Below are positions 12,533 through 32,166 of a DNA stretch of 64,000 bases, one piece after another. The notes under the pieces are model-generated. The model had not been told where the DNA came from and searched no databases. It worked only from the letters and a program-made list of their open reading frames with translations. The stretch covers positions 124,001-188,000 of the forward strand of contig NW_025813761.1 of NCBI RefSeq assembly GCF_021917145.1, read 5' to 3'. This stretch comes from Hypomesus transpacificus (taxonomy: Eukaryota > Chordata > Actinopteri > Osmeriformes > Osmeridae). Every line of letters starts with the position of its first letter. Positions within the stretch are counted from its first letter, which is position 1. The translations under genes were made by a program, and so were the position numbers.

Positions 12533-13117
12533 GATGTTTTGATTAACCACGTGTGTTTGGTTCAAACTTGACGTCAGAACGGAAGCCGATGCTGATTCGT
12601 TTTTTCCCAGAAACTCGTGGGTGTTTGTATAACCTTGAATATTACAAATGACACGTAACACACATCACAGAAAGATCAGTAAATCAGTTTTTGGACTTGA
12701 CATGTATTCCACACAAATGTAATGTTGTGAAGGCTCTGCATTTAGACCGAGCGCAATATTCCTCCTCACCAATAGAGGTCGTAGTGTCTTTTCTTGTGAT
12801 GGCATGGGTTACGTTGGACCCTCTTGGATCAATGTGATGATGTGGTTATCGGCGAGATGCTTCCGCGTAGGTGTTCCTCTGTGAGTGGAAGTAAAGTAAA
12901 GCAAGCCAACTGCATTATGGAATATTGAAGCTATGAATTTCTGCAGCATCAAAACAATCGACTTTTATTGCCGTGTCTAGACCTCGCTATCTGGAACGGA
13001 ACACAATAAGAAGAGATTACAAGCAAGCTAGCCAGTCGATCCAGTTCGACACTCGAACTGAGTCAGTCACTGTAGGAAGTGGTGTAAGTTATTGTACACT
13101 GCGCTAGGTAATGGAAA
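12533..13117. promoter_or_regulatory. Shared exosc8/alg5 head-to-head promoter interval
   Basis: The exosc8 start codon (12530-12532, minus) and the alg5 start codon (13118, plus) are separated by about 585 bp with no other gene between. Human EXOSC8 and ALG5 are also divergent neighbours. A bidirectional promoter is therefore inferred; no TATA box is obvious. Confidence 0.6.
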
Positions 13118-13134
13118 ATGGATTTCCTATGTGA
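13111..13134 (+). promoter_or_regulatory. Short uORF overlapping the alg5 start
   Basis: An ATG at 13111 opens a seven-codon frame (MENGFPM, stop TGA 13132-13134) that overlaps the alg5 ATG at 13118 in another frame. It could lower alg5 initiation if the transcript starts upstream. Confidence 0.5.
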
Positions 13135-16100
13135 ATTGATTCTAGGATTGGTTGCATTGGCAGCGGCAGGCTTGATAGCGGTATGTATCATTTCAGCTAT
13201 TTAGCAACTGGTCTATGTCATGTTGAGCTGCGAGGTTATAGTGTATTTTATGACATTAATTTAGTATGACAGCGAATGACAGATTTAGCACACATCTGAT
13301 AGACTATGCATTTAAAGCTCAAATACATTTTCCGGAGTAGTACCAAGATGATCACAGCAATACTTTTCTTTACAACCCTTTCAATCTAGGATGCCATTGA
13401 TCCTTTGCTACTGTTCAGGTTCTCCTTATAGCCCACTTCACCGCCGGCATGGTGGATTTGACTCGCCATGAGAAGGAGAAGTACTTTCTGACCTCCACAG
13501 GAGAGAAGAAGCCATTTCCAAGCCTTCACGACCCCCATTCCTGCGAGCTGTCGGTGGTGGTCCCGTCCTACAACGAGGAACTCAGATGTGAGTCTCTTGT
13601 GAAGACGAACAGAGGACTTAGCTGAGTAATCATTGACTGAGGGAGAGCATTCCGTGGGCCGAGGTATCCACAAGAAGCTAGTAGGATGTGATATCACGTC
13701 TTGAACGCAAAGGAGACATTTGAGTTTCCATTTGCTCTGGGTTGCAAACCTAGCTGTTATTTACACACGGTGCTGCTTTGCACATCAGTTAGCGTTCAAT
13801 ACATGTAGAGTCGCTCTGGATAAGAGCATCTGCTAAATGACTAAATGTAAATGTAGAACGCAGGCTGGCATGCATTTTATCCATGGAGTCAGAAATGGCA
13901 ATGGTTGGCTGGACACTTGACACATTCAGCTGCAGGCGAGCTCTCATATTCAGGGCTTCTCATCCACTCAGGTGTGTGGAGCTGAGCCAAACCAGTCTGG
14001 TCTGTTTCCGATCCTTTGTCCCAGGGTCCTAATGCTCGTGTTTCACGCTCCAAGTGCACTTGCCAACCTTTTATCCATTCATGCTTTGTTTAAGCCTGAC
14101 ATGTGTGTCCTTTCAGTGCCTGTGATGATGGAGGAAGCCATGGAATACTTGGAGAACCGACAGGTATGTCTCTCTGGCCCCTAAATCGCGGACCAGATGT
14201 ACATACTTCCAAGTGTGGTTCAGGGAAAGGAACATTTTGTATTTTTAACTGACACAGTGCAACCAGAACGACCAAAACACTAAGTTACTAAGGCCCTATG
14301 TGCCCATGTATCATTATGACTTCAACAGCCTGCATATCTTCAACCTTCTACTTTACTCCACCCAACTCAGGTAGTTGTCAAAATGGCCAAACGTGTGTTC
14401 TCAGCATCCTACAGTAAATAGGAGGTCTTTTTCTTTTGACGGTTGTGCTATTTCTAAAATGGCCACAAGGTGGCAGTGTAGGCACACGGAATCCTCTTTC
14501 CTCTTCATAACCTCTAAACCACATCTCTCTTCAGAAACGGCACCCGGCGTTCACCTATGAAGTCATTGTGGTTGACGATGGCAGCAAGGACAAAACCACA
14601 GAGGTACATTATTAGATAAAAAAAACACAACTTACAAGTAGACATAATGCCGTTGAAATCGTTTGTGGCTCTCAACAACCCCCCAAAATGTTTTTCCATG
14701 TGCTTCCTGGTCTTGACAGGTTGCCCTGAAGTACAGTAAGCAGTATGGGTGTGACAAGGTGCGGGTTCTGACGCAGCAGAGGAACCGGGGGAAGGGAGGT
14801 GCTGTGAGGATGGTGAGGCCTGCGCTGGGGGCCACCCAGCTCCCCCACCAGGGGCTTTACCCCCCATGCCACATGGCATCAGACGCTTCCTCAACAAGAC
14901 ACCATGCTGTTGGTGGCTAGCTGTTCGCCTCGTTTGACTTTCTGTGTGTTTCTCTTTCTTTCATCCCTCCCTCCCTCTCTCCTTTCATCTCCCTCCTCTT
15001 CCTCTGCACCCTTCCCCTCCTCCTCCCCCCTCCCTCCATCCCTTTCTCCTTTCATCTCCCTCCTCTTCCTCTGCACCCTTCCCTCCCTCCTCTCCCCTCC
15101 TCTCCCCTCCCTCCTCTCCCCTCCCTCCCCTCCCCTCCCCTCCCCTCCCCTCCCCTCCCCTCCCCTCCCCTCCCCTCCCCTCCCCTCCCCTCCCCTCCCC
15201 TCCCCTCCCCTCCCCTCCCCTCCCCTCCCCTCCCCTCCCCTCCCCTCCCTCCTTTCCCCTCCTCTCTCCTCCCTCTCTCCCAGGGCACTCTGAGTTCCAG
15301 GGGGAAGCTCATTCTGATGGCTGATGCTGACGGAGCCACTAAGTTTCCAGACCTTGAGAAGGTGGAGGCCGGCCTTCATGACATCCAAAATAAACCGGTG
15401 TGTGTGTGTGTGTTCACCGTGTTGACCTTTTTCATGCTCCAGAAGCCAGTGTTAAACAGTGTGTTGTAGCAATGGTCATACTGGGGTCATGGTGGACGGA
15501 TGGAAAAATACGTACAGAATAAATATGTATCGAATACATGTTGGTGGGTTTGGAAGTGCTGTTGTTCAGCGTCTGTGTCTGGATTGCAGGACAACATGGC
15601 TATTTCATGTGGATCCAGAGCTCACCTGGAACATGACTCTGTTGCTCAGGTACCCTGTCAATCTACCTGTCTGTCTGCCTGTCTGTCTGCATTCATGTGC
15701 CTGTCTGGATGTCCTCCAGGTAATACCATAAACGGACCCTTCCCTGTATACTAAGTCTTAACCACCATGACGTGTTTCCCGTCTCCATGGCAGCGGTCCA
15801 TGTTCCGTACGTTCCTGATGTACGGCTTCCACTTCCTGGTGTGGTTCTTCTGCGTGCGGGGGATCAAGGACACGCAGTGTGGCTTCAAGCTGTTCACCCG
15901 GGAGGCTGCCCTCAAGACCTTCTCCTCCATGCACGTGGAGCGCTGGTACGCTGCCACCAATCACAGGGGGGCTGGGGCAGGGGCAGGGGCTGGGGTCGAG
16001 GCCAGGGCTTATCCATCCATTATTCAGCAGGCCTAACCTATTGTAATACATGACATTCACATTTAGTCATCAAGCAAACGCTCTTATCCAGAGCGACTTA

Positions 16101-16704
16101 CATTAAGTACAGGGACATTCCCCCCGAGGCAAGTAGGGTGAAGTGCCTTGCCCAAGGACACAACGTCATTTGACACGGTGGGGAATCGATCCGACAACCT
16201 TTCTGATTGTTAGCCCGACTCCCTCACCGCTCAGCCATCTGACTCCCCCCCTAATACACCACTACCAAGTATTATGTGTGCCAAAACGTGCGTTTGTCCC
16301 AACCTGAACTCGGCTGTGCTGTTTCCTCAGGGCCTTTGACGTGGAGCTGCTGTACATAGCCCAGTGCTTCCACATCCCCATAGCTGAGGTGGCCGTCAAC
16401 TGGACAGAGATCGAAGGTGAGTCTCCACACTATGTCCTCAATCTGTGCCAGGGGGACATACAGACATACACACACCCTGTCTTGTGTTTTCAAATCAAAT
16501 CATATCATCACCGCCGCCATCAAATGGCGTCAGTCGTGTACCTCTTGGCACTGCTCTGATGCCTCTGTGTGTGTGTGTGTGTGTCCAGGGTCTAAGCTGG
16601 TCCCTGTGTGGAGTTGGCTGCAGATGGGACGGGACCTGGTGTTTATCCGTCTACGCTACATCACCGGTGCCTGGAAACTCGAGTCCCCGCGCAAGACCGA
16701 CTAG
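13118..16704 (+). CDS. alg5: ALG5, dolichyl-phosphate beta-glucosyltransferase
   Basis: Complete, ten coding exons: 13118-13180, 13419-13587, 14117-14163, 14535-14603, 14720-14812, 15284-15397, 15590-15649, 15794-15945, 16331-16416, 16589-16704. Total 969 nt, 322 aa (human 324). An N-terminal hydrophobic segment (about residues 3-30, LILGLVALAAAGLIAVLLIA) anchors it in the ER membrane. The GT2 fold follows: SVVVPSYNEE (about 66-75), VIVVDDGSKD (about 103-112), NRGKGGAVRMG, and the metal-binding ADADGATKFP (about 160). Then come ISCGSRAHLE, MYGFHFLVWFFCVRG, GFKLFTREAA and WAFDVELLYIA. The enzyme makes dolichyl-phosphate-glucose from UDP-glucose, the glucose donor for the lipid-linked N-glycan precursor. 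I chose 13118 over the out-of-frame ATG at 13111. It is divergent from exosc8. Confidence 0.95.
14461..14476 (+). promoter_or_regulatory. CTCF-like motif in alg5 intron
   Basis: GGCCACAAGGTGGCAG matches the CCACNAGGTGGCAG form of the CTCF core. Single occurrence in the intron before the alg5 exon at 14535; function is inferred only. Confidence 0.3.
14960..15270 (+). repeat. (TCCCC)n pentanucleotide satellite in alg5 intron
   Basis: Pyrimidine-rich tract whose core (about 15124-15247) is some 25 uninterrupted CCCCT pentamers. It runs up to the alg5 acceptor at 15283. The opposite strand is (GGGGA)n with potential for G-quadruplexes. Confidence 0.92.
16055..16248 (+). repeat. Fish interspersed repeat (TTTAGTCAT...GAGCGACTTAC type)
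   Basis: Contains ACGCTCTTATCCAGAGCGAC, GAGGCAAGTAGGGTGAAGTG, CTTGCCCAAGGACACAACG and a terminal CTCAGCCATCTGACTCC. Near-full copies recur at 58605-58795 and 63354-63547, with fragments at 13803-13852, 58836-58880 and 62431-62481. It lies in the alg5 intron before exon 16331. I recognise it as a fish-wide SINE-like repeat but cannot name the family. Confidence 0.8.
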
Positions 16705-16801
16705 CCAATCAGCCGGGCCCCTACCCGCAGAGGGGAAAAGGCCCTGCAATGGTAGGGGGCGGGGCCTCTGGGCCACGGATTGGTTGGGATCAGGAATAAT
16801 A

Positions 16802-16807
16802 AATAAA
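16802..16807 (+). terminator. alg5: alg5 poly(A) signal
   Basis: AATAAA about 100 bp after the alg5 TAG (16702-16704), inside an AATAATAAATAAAC run. Confidence 0.75.
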
Positions 16808-17847
16808 CTGTTGGTGGTGTTTGAGATTGGCTGTGCCAAGTATGTAGCCGTGTACTGTGAGAAGTTTCGGAGATTACCCACAATCCCCTCAAGGGCTGTG
16901 GAGATGTAGAAAGATGCTTGGCCTATACTGCAGACAGTCTCAAACACGACCATGAACTTGGCGGGAATCGTCAGAAAGCGCCTCCTGTTCTTGTTGAGGA
17001 GCTGGCTGATTGTCAAGGGACATAAAACGACGGGCTGTTAGAGATGCAGCACTTGGCTGCGGAGCGTTATTCTAGCTTCGCTCGGCTTCTCAGCGCGAGC
17101 ATTAACGCGAGACAGGTCCATTTGTGAAGTCTCTGATAGGTCTTTGTTTCGATGTTCCTTGCTGGCAGAGTGCACAGGCCCCCGCTCCCATCCAAACTGT
17201 TTATTGTGATTGCCGCCCTCTCTTGTTCGGGTTAATGCACTGTACGATCAATCCACCGTGCACCGTGTTACGTACTGTTTTCTACTGTGTCAAATCGTTT
17301 GAGCTGAGAGGGTTTTTGGCTCGTCAAATGTCAAGCGATGTAGTTAATATTGAAGGGATCATAAACGTTCTATTTTTTTTATTATTGTGGTTCGTGGGCA
17401 GGTGAAACTTAATTTTCTGGTGGTCTGTAACTGTTTGAGATTGTGGGTTATAGGCCTATGCTATGGACGGGAAGACTCCAAACAAATAAAGTTAAAAAGT
17501 GTAATGATTCTTTTCTGTTTCTTTATGTGTGCTTTTCTAAATTGTCTCTTGCTTTTGTGTCTGTTTTCCTATAACATGTCAAATGGACCCGGGTATTGTT
17601 GACTTTCTAAACACAGAGCCTCTATGGTTTGAATAAATGTAGTGTCCCCGTAATTTACTGTTTTGTTTTAGAGTCTGTGGTTAGGCCCAGGACTTCAGGC
17701 TCGCGCTAATAATGCGGATGTCTGTGGGCCGCCGCGAGCCACGGGGGCGCATCCTGTTTGTCTCCCTGTCTCCTGTGTGAGATACCAGACACTCAGGCCG
17801 TGTTTCATCTCGTCTCTGCAGTATCACTCACTTAAACATACACAACT

Positions 17848-18264
17848 ATGGCATGCCGTGGGATAATGTACATTATTTTCATTACTTTCCTTGCTCTCCC
17901 TCGCTCTCCTTGCACGTCTACGCACGCGCATTTACAGCGCGCTTGGAGGCTATACCTATGCGATGACATACACAGACAAGTGCTCAGCTTCGCGTCCAAC
18001 GAATGCTCGTATGATGATCAACCTGGATATGAAAATATGAGTTGCACGGACCGCTTGAATTGGAAGTGCTTCATATTGGGAGTATTGTTGCGTTCCACAG
18101 CAGTTGCTGTAAACTGTGAAAATGTCAAACTTCTAGACTCGCTGTCGCCAGCCGGGCTTGCGTCATTAACTGGACCAGTCACGTCACTCACAATACGGTG
18201 TGTTCATCCGCATTCAAAAAGATCTCAGGAAGAACGTTTCTTGTACAATACCTATGCATTCTAG
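17848..18264 (+). CDS. Unassigned 138-aa open frame with hydrophobic N-terminus
   Basis: ATG-started frame between alg5 and smad9. The N-terminus (MACRGIMYIIFITFLALPRS) looks like a signal peptide and is followed by eight scattered Cys. I recognise no family, there is no intron signal or poly(A) signal to support it, and a chance open frame is quite possible. Listed because it is the longest frame in this gap that is not low complexity and has a plausible targeting signal. Confidence 0.15.
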   Translation: MACRGIMYIIFITFLALPRSPCTSTHAHLQRAWRLYLCDDIHRQVLSFASNECSYDDQPGYENMSCTDRLNWKCFILGVLLRSTAVAVNCENVKLLDSLSPAGLASLTGPVTSLTIRCVHPHSKRSQEERFLYNTYAF

Positions 18265-18899
18265 GTGGATATTTCACTGAAAGGCACGCTGAAAAGTTTC
18301 AATGAAAATACTGATGCTGTGTTTGTTGATAAGAATTAACATGGGCAACACGGCTTTGCTCATAAACATATGATAGGCAGTGCAAAAAGCACAGGTGCAA
18401 TTTAGGCCTATAGAATATCGTGGTATGTATCCACTCAGTTTTAAAAGGAATTAGAAGGACTTCTGTATCAACATTTTATAAATACAAGGCCTACGTGTTT
18501 TGTCAACGTCATCCCGTGTTTCAATAGACTAGTAAGGATGTATATCCATGTCAGAGACGTGTGCCTACACGCGCTTACAGATAGGAAAGAGGACACTTCC
18601 TGAGGTTGACAACACTGATCAAGTTTGCAGACATATGTGGTTCCCAGACTGCCACACCCAGACCTGTATCAGATGGTCCCTTATGGAACAATAGCCCTCG
18701 GCACAATATAACGTACAGCCATGTGAGCCGTGAGAAGATATGTTATTGCGTTTCTTGCACTGTTATGTCTCACCTGGATTGAAATGTCCTATTCATAAAC
18801 GTATTTCACCAGTGACACACACAGTAGTTTCTCACACACACACACTCACGTCCAAACACACACACACATCACCGCTGTCTGTCTCAATCTCTGAAATGC

Positions 18900-19136
18900 T
18901 GGGAAAGTTCCAGGGACAAGGCGGAGGGATTTTGCACGCAGGCGCTGCGGCTCCAGCCAGGCTGACGCCGAAGTTGTGGCGCTCTCTCGGATCGCAGAGG
19001 CTCCGAAGCCCCTCGCAAACACGCTCCACACCTCATAGCTGGAGAGTTCAGCCGCAGTGCAGCCTGTAGCTCGCTGTTTTAGATCGCTCCAGAAAGGCAC
19101 ACACATCACCTAGTATACTTTTTATCAGAGCAAGGG
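18900..19136 (+). other. smad9: Possible smad9 non-coding first exon
   Basis: A GC-rich stretch about 2.3 kb before the smad9 ATG ends in AAGGGGTGAGTG, a good donor (gt at about 19137). R-SMAD genes usually have a 5' non-coding exon upstream of the ATG exon. The start is arbitrary and the assignment is inferred. Confidence 0.3.
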
Positions 19137-21065
19137 GTGAGTGAATTAATTCATATATTAATGGTCTGTTCGGTTGCATTTTCATTGTTATTTTGCTGAA
19201 TATTTGTTGAATTTAAATAGTTATTAGGGAAAGACGTAAACATTTGAGAAGATCTGAAAGCCAATTAAGAGAGCATGATGCTCTGTAGCTATGTCCAAAA
19301 AATGTAAAGGCACCGAAACGTTTCATAGTTTTTTTTTTAATGACTTTTTTTGTACTTTTTGTGTTACATCTTAATTGTTGTTTTTATATAATAGTCCTTA
19401 TTCTATTTGAAAACGATATACTATTCCCAGTAATTATTAATTATCCGTGTATTTTGAGCTGATAAACTAGTTTAGAGCAATGGTGCAAGTTCATTGGCTT
19501 CCTTCATCTTAGTGTTGTTATAAAATAATGATGCGGAAACGAGTGACACAGCACTATCATGCATGTCAATAATTGTGTAGGTCTATCCAGGTTAGGAAGA
19601 GACCTCGGCATGTTTGTATAAAATGGTGTGTAGTAAAAGGGGAACTGATGGTGTTTACTTTTGGGAGGGTGTCCTCATGATAAAGCATTAGGTAATTAAG
19701 CCTATCTCAGCCAGTAGACAGTGTGACGCCAGCTTCATAAAAGCTATGGAACAAGGGCGAGTAGCACAGACGGGTTTAAAGCGCCGAGGGGCTTCTATAA
19801 AAGTTGAACTCAACTGTGTGAGGGCTTTATTGTAACTCTGTTGATGTGGTTACTTGTTAAACTATGTGTTTATATTAACTGGCAGTTTTTTGTGGTGTTG
19901 TTGTTGCTTATACATTGTTAGGAGTTTATCTTGAATGAAAGGGGTTTCAGTACTTTACGGTCAGCGTACGGCGCGCGCAGGATGGGACTCACGTGCCACT
20001 CCGTTTCCCCGCATTCTTCACATCAGCACAAGAAAATATTTCATTCTGATTCAGTTTCAGCGGGTCAATTTTCTTTATTTGAGTCCAAGATGACTACACC
20101 ATGCGACTTAACCCGTGATAGTATTTGGGGCGAGGGCGGATGCTTGATGTTCCTTTTAAAAGCCCCCAATAGGGTAAACAACCAGATTACATATCCTTTT
20201 CCACTGCGCTTTGATCACCTTCCTTGTCTGACAGAAGCGGGGGCATGGGGTCAGATCTTAACCCTCCCTAGAGATTCGGACAGAAGAATTTGAACTCATC
20301 CATAAGATTTGCCTTAACCAGGTCTCTGAACAATAGAACCACCACGTTTTATACCTGGCATACAGTTTCTCATGCAGGAACCATTTAATAGCCAATTACT
20401 GCAAAATGTGGTTGGGTTAGTGCCAGAGGGATGAAGAAAGAGGGGGGAGATGGATAGAAAGAGCGAGGGGCGAGATTGAGCGCCTATAGCCTGCCTGTCT
20501 GTGTGTTGAAAGGCATGTGATGTGTGCTGGCCAGACAACATGGCACCTGGTCTGTGGCTTGATAGTAGAAATAGCATGCATAGAACTGACACCAACACAC
20601 AGTTCCAACGAAACAGAACGAAAGCAGCGCTTTCCCAATGAAGGCCAAGTCCGACCAGTACCTTTGAAGTACAAGTCTCCAAAAAGACACATTGGCCAAT
20701 TTGTTGTGAAATATCTTCTCCTCCAGGATTCATGTCTGGAAAGATTGCATGGTTGCGATTCACATTGGATAGTATCGGTACTTTATGATTGTGTTTGGTT
20801 GGATGCAACATGTCTCTGAGGATGACAGACTGGACTGTGGTTAGATATAAATCCACCCCAAGAACTCAAATTGGGCTTAGTGGTCCAAAGATAAGCCCCC
20901 CCCGCCCCACCCACATCCGTCTATCCCCCCTCTCCCTAAACAAAGTCAATCCCAAGACCTCCGTTCTTTCCGACATCTGAATCATCGTACCCGAGCCCTC
21001 TGCTTCGCCAGTATTAGCACTTTATACCGTCTCTCACCTCTTTCACCAGAATGATTGAAACCTGA

Positions 21066-27282
<6,217 letters not shown>

Positions 27283-27748
27283 CACACACACACACATTCA
27301 ACCCCCTCGCCCCCCACATATACACACATTCACCAAAACGCATCTCAGTTGTTCAGACTTTTACAAACATTACTCTGTGCAGGTCTGTCACCACGGGGTG
27401 GCATCTGTGTAATTATAAATACTGTCTTTTTTTTATATATATAAAGAAAAGAATAACATGCAAGAAATGTCAACTTTCTGTTATCTTTTAGCGATACAAA
27501 AGATGATAGTTTGAATATTTCATTAAACTACTTAGCAGCCATATTTTCAGTAGGAAGCATTTCAGTGTCTTTCAGTAAGGCTACAATCTTTTTCTTCTGC
27601 ACTTTCAGCCATAAATTTAGATTTACATGTAGCTACATATAGTATGCACATGTTTAAATAGGCTATGATGTATGTATGTATGTATGTGTTGATACAGTAT
27701 ATGTACCTGACTGAGTGTGTAACGTACTGGCTGTCGTTTACCTGTTCC

Positions 27749-27754
27749 AATAAA
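27749..27754 (+). terminator. smad9: smad9 poly(A) signal
   Basis: AATAAA in TTCCAATAAAGTTTTTTC, 467 bp after the smad9 TAA; the spacing fits a normal 3' UTR. Confidence 0.75.
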
Positions 27755-28356
27755 GTTTTTTCAAAGAATCAGTCTGGTCTTATTGATGTCACAAGAGATC
27801 AATCTTTTTATGGGCATTCTTACACACAGTAGCCAAACTCAGACAGACCACTAGCCTTAAGGTCTGCAGGCTGTGGCACACATGGTAGCATGATTGTCAC
27901 ACATAAAAAAAAAAATTTAAAAAAATCATCGAAAAGTGTAGACATGCCAAGCATTGACTTGATAACTTAACCATAGAGAAATGTCATACATTACAGAGCT
28001 TACTTACAGAGAGATGATGTTACACAACGCCATTTTAAATAAGTTACAAAAAAATCATAATTTCACGTCACATTTTAGCTCTACATAAAAACACTTCAGC
28101 TGCATTTCTAAAGGACTAGACAGTATAAAACAGTCGACGGAGCAACAGTATCCTTTTTAGCACATTTCTGGAATCCTAGTTTTTCCTCGTCAAGGATGCG
28201 AACGTTATCAACGCCATAACTGACGTCCAACAGACCACCTCCCCAATGGTTCTGGGGTTGGAAGAGTCAAGTATGTGTGATCAGACGGTGCTTTGCTCAC
28301 CATCCCCAACAAGGAGAAGTAGCCTAGCCGACTGTTTTTCAAGCCCCCCGTTGCCC

Positions 28357-29386
<1,030 letters not shown>

Positions 29387-30685
29387 GACAGACGCTGTCG
29401 TTAGCTAGCTAGCTAGCAATAACCAGTAGGCGAAATCTGAATCCAAGTTTAGCTAACGTTAGCAAAGCTAGCTCCACGGTGTGACAGCCGTGAACTAGAT
29501 CGCTAGTAGCACCAAATGCCGGAGAGAGATTTCAGTTTTTTTCCGTACAAATCAATCCACGAATCCCTGAATGTCTATATACAGAGGTATGTATGAATTA
29601 CATCATGTGGCAAGGCACAAATAAACCATACCAGTGGATCCACTGGATATTAGCTTCTCCCCCTTCTTTGGCTTCAACAACAACCAGTTACAGATGGGTG
29701 GAGTCTCAAGATTAAGATAAACCCGCCGTCTAGCGGTCACCAATGGAACTGTCTCTGGGTGGTATATTACCACTTAAGTCAAGAACGGAAAATACGGTTG
29801 TATGTCACTGTGAGATGTAGTAACAAATACGGCAACAAATGTATAAAATATGTGATTTACAAACACAAATCATGATGGAAAAATGTATGTGTTCTTGTTA
29901 GTTAGTTTGTATTTGTATTCGATTACCGATGTTATTGACAATAAACACACAAACAATTTGTTAAGAGTATTTATTTTAATAAACAATATTGGAACAGAGG
30001 TATAGGTATTGTATGCAACATATGCTAATACATTGGTGCAAGAGTGAGAGCATTGATAAACCACATGTATTACTGTATATTCAAGTGGCGGGTACCAAAC
30101 TACAATACCCATAATCCCATAGGATATCAGCGATGCCCAAGCAGGAGGGGGAAATGATGGATGGGACAGATCTGCGTAGACATCACTGTGGGCACATCGA
30201 TTGGTGAAGATGACACAGTCTCTTGTTCACAGAGTAGCGTGAAGAGAACTGATAGTTGCTGGGAAATCATCTGCACCAGACTCAAACACCCACGACCTCA
30301 TATCCTGTCGGACTGATGCCTCTTTGGCCTTGTCTTTCAACACCATATATGGTCCTGTTCTCTCATACAATTAAGCTCCCTCCATCAGACACAGGTGCTG
30401 AGAAGGTGACATCAATCCCAGAGTTGTGGCTGGAAGTTCATTGCAAATGGTTATTATTACATGACGACTGCTTGTTAGGTATTCACGTACACTGTGGTCA
30501 ACCTTTTCACTGCTTCTCTCTACTGATAAATAAATATATTGTTGACTATCAAAATAAATCAAATTATACTATTTACATAGCATACAAACATGAACCCATC
30601 ACCATCAAACCATGTTGTGGTAAGCCACTCTCTGGCTCCCATGGAATCAGGGTTACAGATAAACATCTATTCTATAGAGAAGACT

Positions 30686-30964
30686 TTATTGTTTTTTTTT
30701 TAAATGTGTAAAATGATCTGTGTGAATTGTATTTGTAACTGCTGTGCTGTTTCTTGTCTCCAGTGTGCTAGGCATGGATAGTGCTACCGCTGGTTTGATC
30801 CACAACCTATTTGGGCACACAGAAGAAGTCTTCTGATGCCCGTCCATCTTTGACTGGCGGTTGCCACGCTCCGTTAGCAACCGTTTAATCAGTCCTCTCA
30901 TGTTCATGTAAACGGGTGTGCTGTATTCAGACGTGACAGGCAGACCTGGGTCAACTGCCATCAA
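30686..30964 (-). CDS. Unassigned 92-aa open frame
   Basis: The frame reads MAVDPGLPVTSEYSTPVYMN and continues MRGLIKRLLTERGNRQ. It is of mixed composition, unlike the low-complexity frames elsewhere. No motif is recognised. It could be a transposon relic, part of a transcript of dclk1 or rfxap, or chance. Confidence 0.15.
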   Translation of the reverse strand: MMAVDPGLPVTSEYSTPVYMNMRGLIKRLLTERGNRQSKMDGHQKTSSVCPNRLWIKPAVALSMPSTLETRNSTAVTNTIHTDHFTHLKKKQ

Positions 30965-31737
30965 TTTGAACGATTTGAAAGTATTCCGAAGGTGTATTTG
31001 GTTTGCCTCCCGGTTGGTGCTTAAAGGTGTGGTCCATTGGTTCCAGTTTGCTGAAGTTTAATCGTGTGCAACCCAGGTTTGAAATGAACACCGATAGCAT
31101 TTGACCCAGGTCCGATTACAGAAAGGCATCCATTTTGTGGTGAGAATGATAGTTAAGAGGACTTCTGGAGTATAAGGAGATTACAAACAAACACACTGTA
31201 AACACTTCTTTCAGAGAAATGGCTCCAGATTCCGTTAAACTCGACCCTTATTCGCTCCGTGTGATTGGACATGCCATCAAGGAAGGCTATACCGCTTTGA
31301 CAAAAGTATTCTCAAATCTACATCTACGCACCTTCTATCACGTTCAATACGATCGATCTAAAAACGTGTTTCCGTGGTAAAAATAAAATAAAAAAAAGGT
31401 TTACTAGAACATGAAATGGCAACAGTTCCTGTTTCTCCATGTATTGCCAGATGTGTCGTCAGTTGAGCTCTGATCATCACCAGAAGGTGAACTGTGTCAC
31501 CATCTCTTGCTCCTGAAGCTCTTTAACGGATGCGAAGACGAGAGAATAGTAGAAAAAGTCATTTTCTCTTCCTCACACTTTCCCCCTCCCCTCTTCCCCC
31601 TCAGTCTGGACCACCCATCGCCTCCTTTCACCCCCCCCTCCACCCCCTCCCTGACTGTTTCATCCTCCCCCCCCTCAACCAACTGCCCAACCCCTCAATC
31701 TGTGGACCTCTCTTCCTCCTCCTCTTCCTGCTCCTCC

Positions 31738-32166
31738 CCCTTTTCTACCTCCTCCTCTCCCTCCTCCTCTCCCTCCTCCTCTCCCTCCTCCTCTCCCTCC
31801 TCCTCTCCCTCCTCTCCCTGCTTCTCTCCCTCCTTCTCTCCCTCCTTCTCTCCCTCCTCCTCTCCCTCCTCCTCTCCCTCCTTCTCTCCCTCCTCCTCTC
31901 CCTCCTTCTCTCCCTCCTCCTCTCCCTCCTCCTCTCCCTCCTTCTCTCCCTCCTCCTCTCCCTCCTCCTCTCCTTGCTTCTCTCCCTCTTCCTCTCCCTC
32001 CTCCTCTCCCTCCTCTCTCCCTCCTCATCTCCCTCCTCCTCTCCCTCCTCTCTCCCTCCTCATCTCCCTCCTTATCTCCCTCCTCCTCTCCCTCCTCCTC
32101 TCCCTCCTCCTCTCCCTGCTTCTCTCCCTCCTCCTCTCCCTCTTTCTCTCCTCCTCCTCTCCCTCC
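31738..32166 (-). repeat. GGGAGGAGGAGA minisatellite in dclk1 3' UTR
   Basis: About 35 units of the 12-bp (TCCCTCCTCCTC)n, with TTC and CAT variants, starting 11 bp beyond the dclk1 stop codon. On the coding (minus) strand it is a long pure-purine stretch. Confidence 0.92.

Noticed and set aside
14891-15388. 165-codon minus-strand Gly/Arg/Glu frame
   Set aside because: Shadow of the (CCCCT)n array in an alg5 intron.
20314-20856. 180-codon minus-strand frame in the smad9 upstream region
   Set aside because: No motif, no splice or poly(A) support; composition is typical of chance frames.
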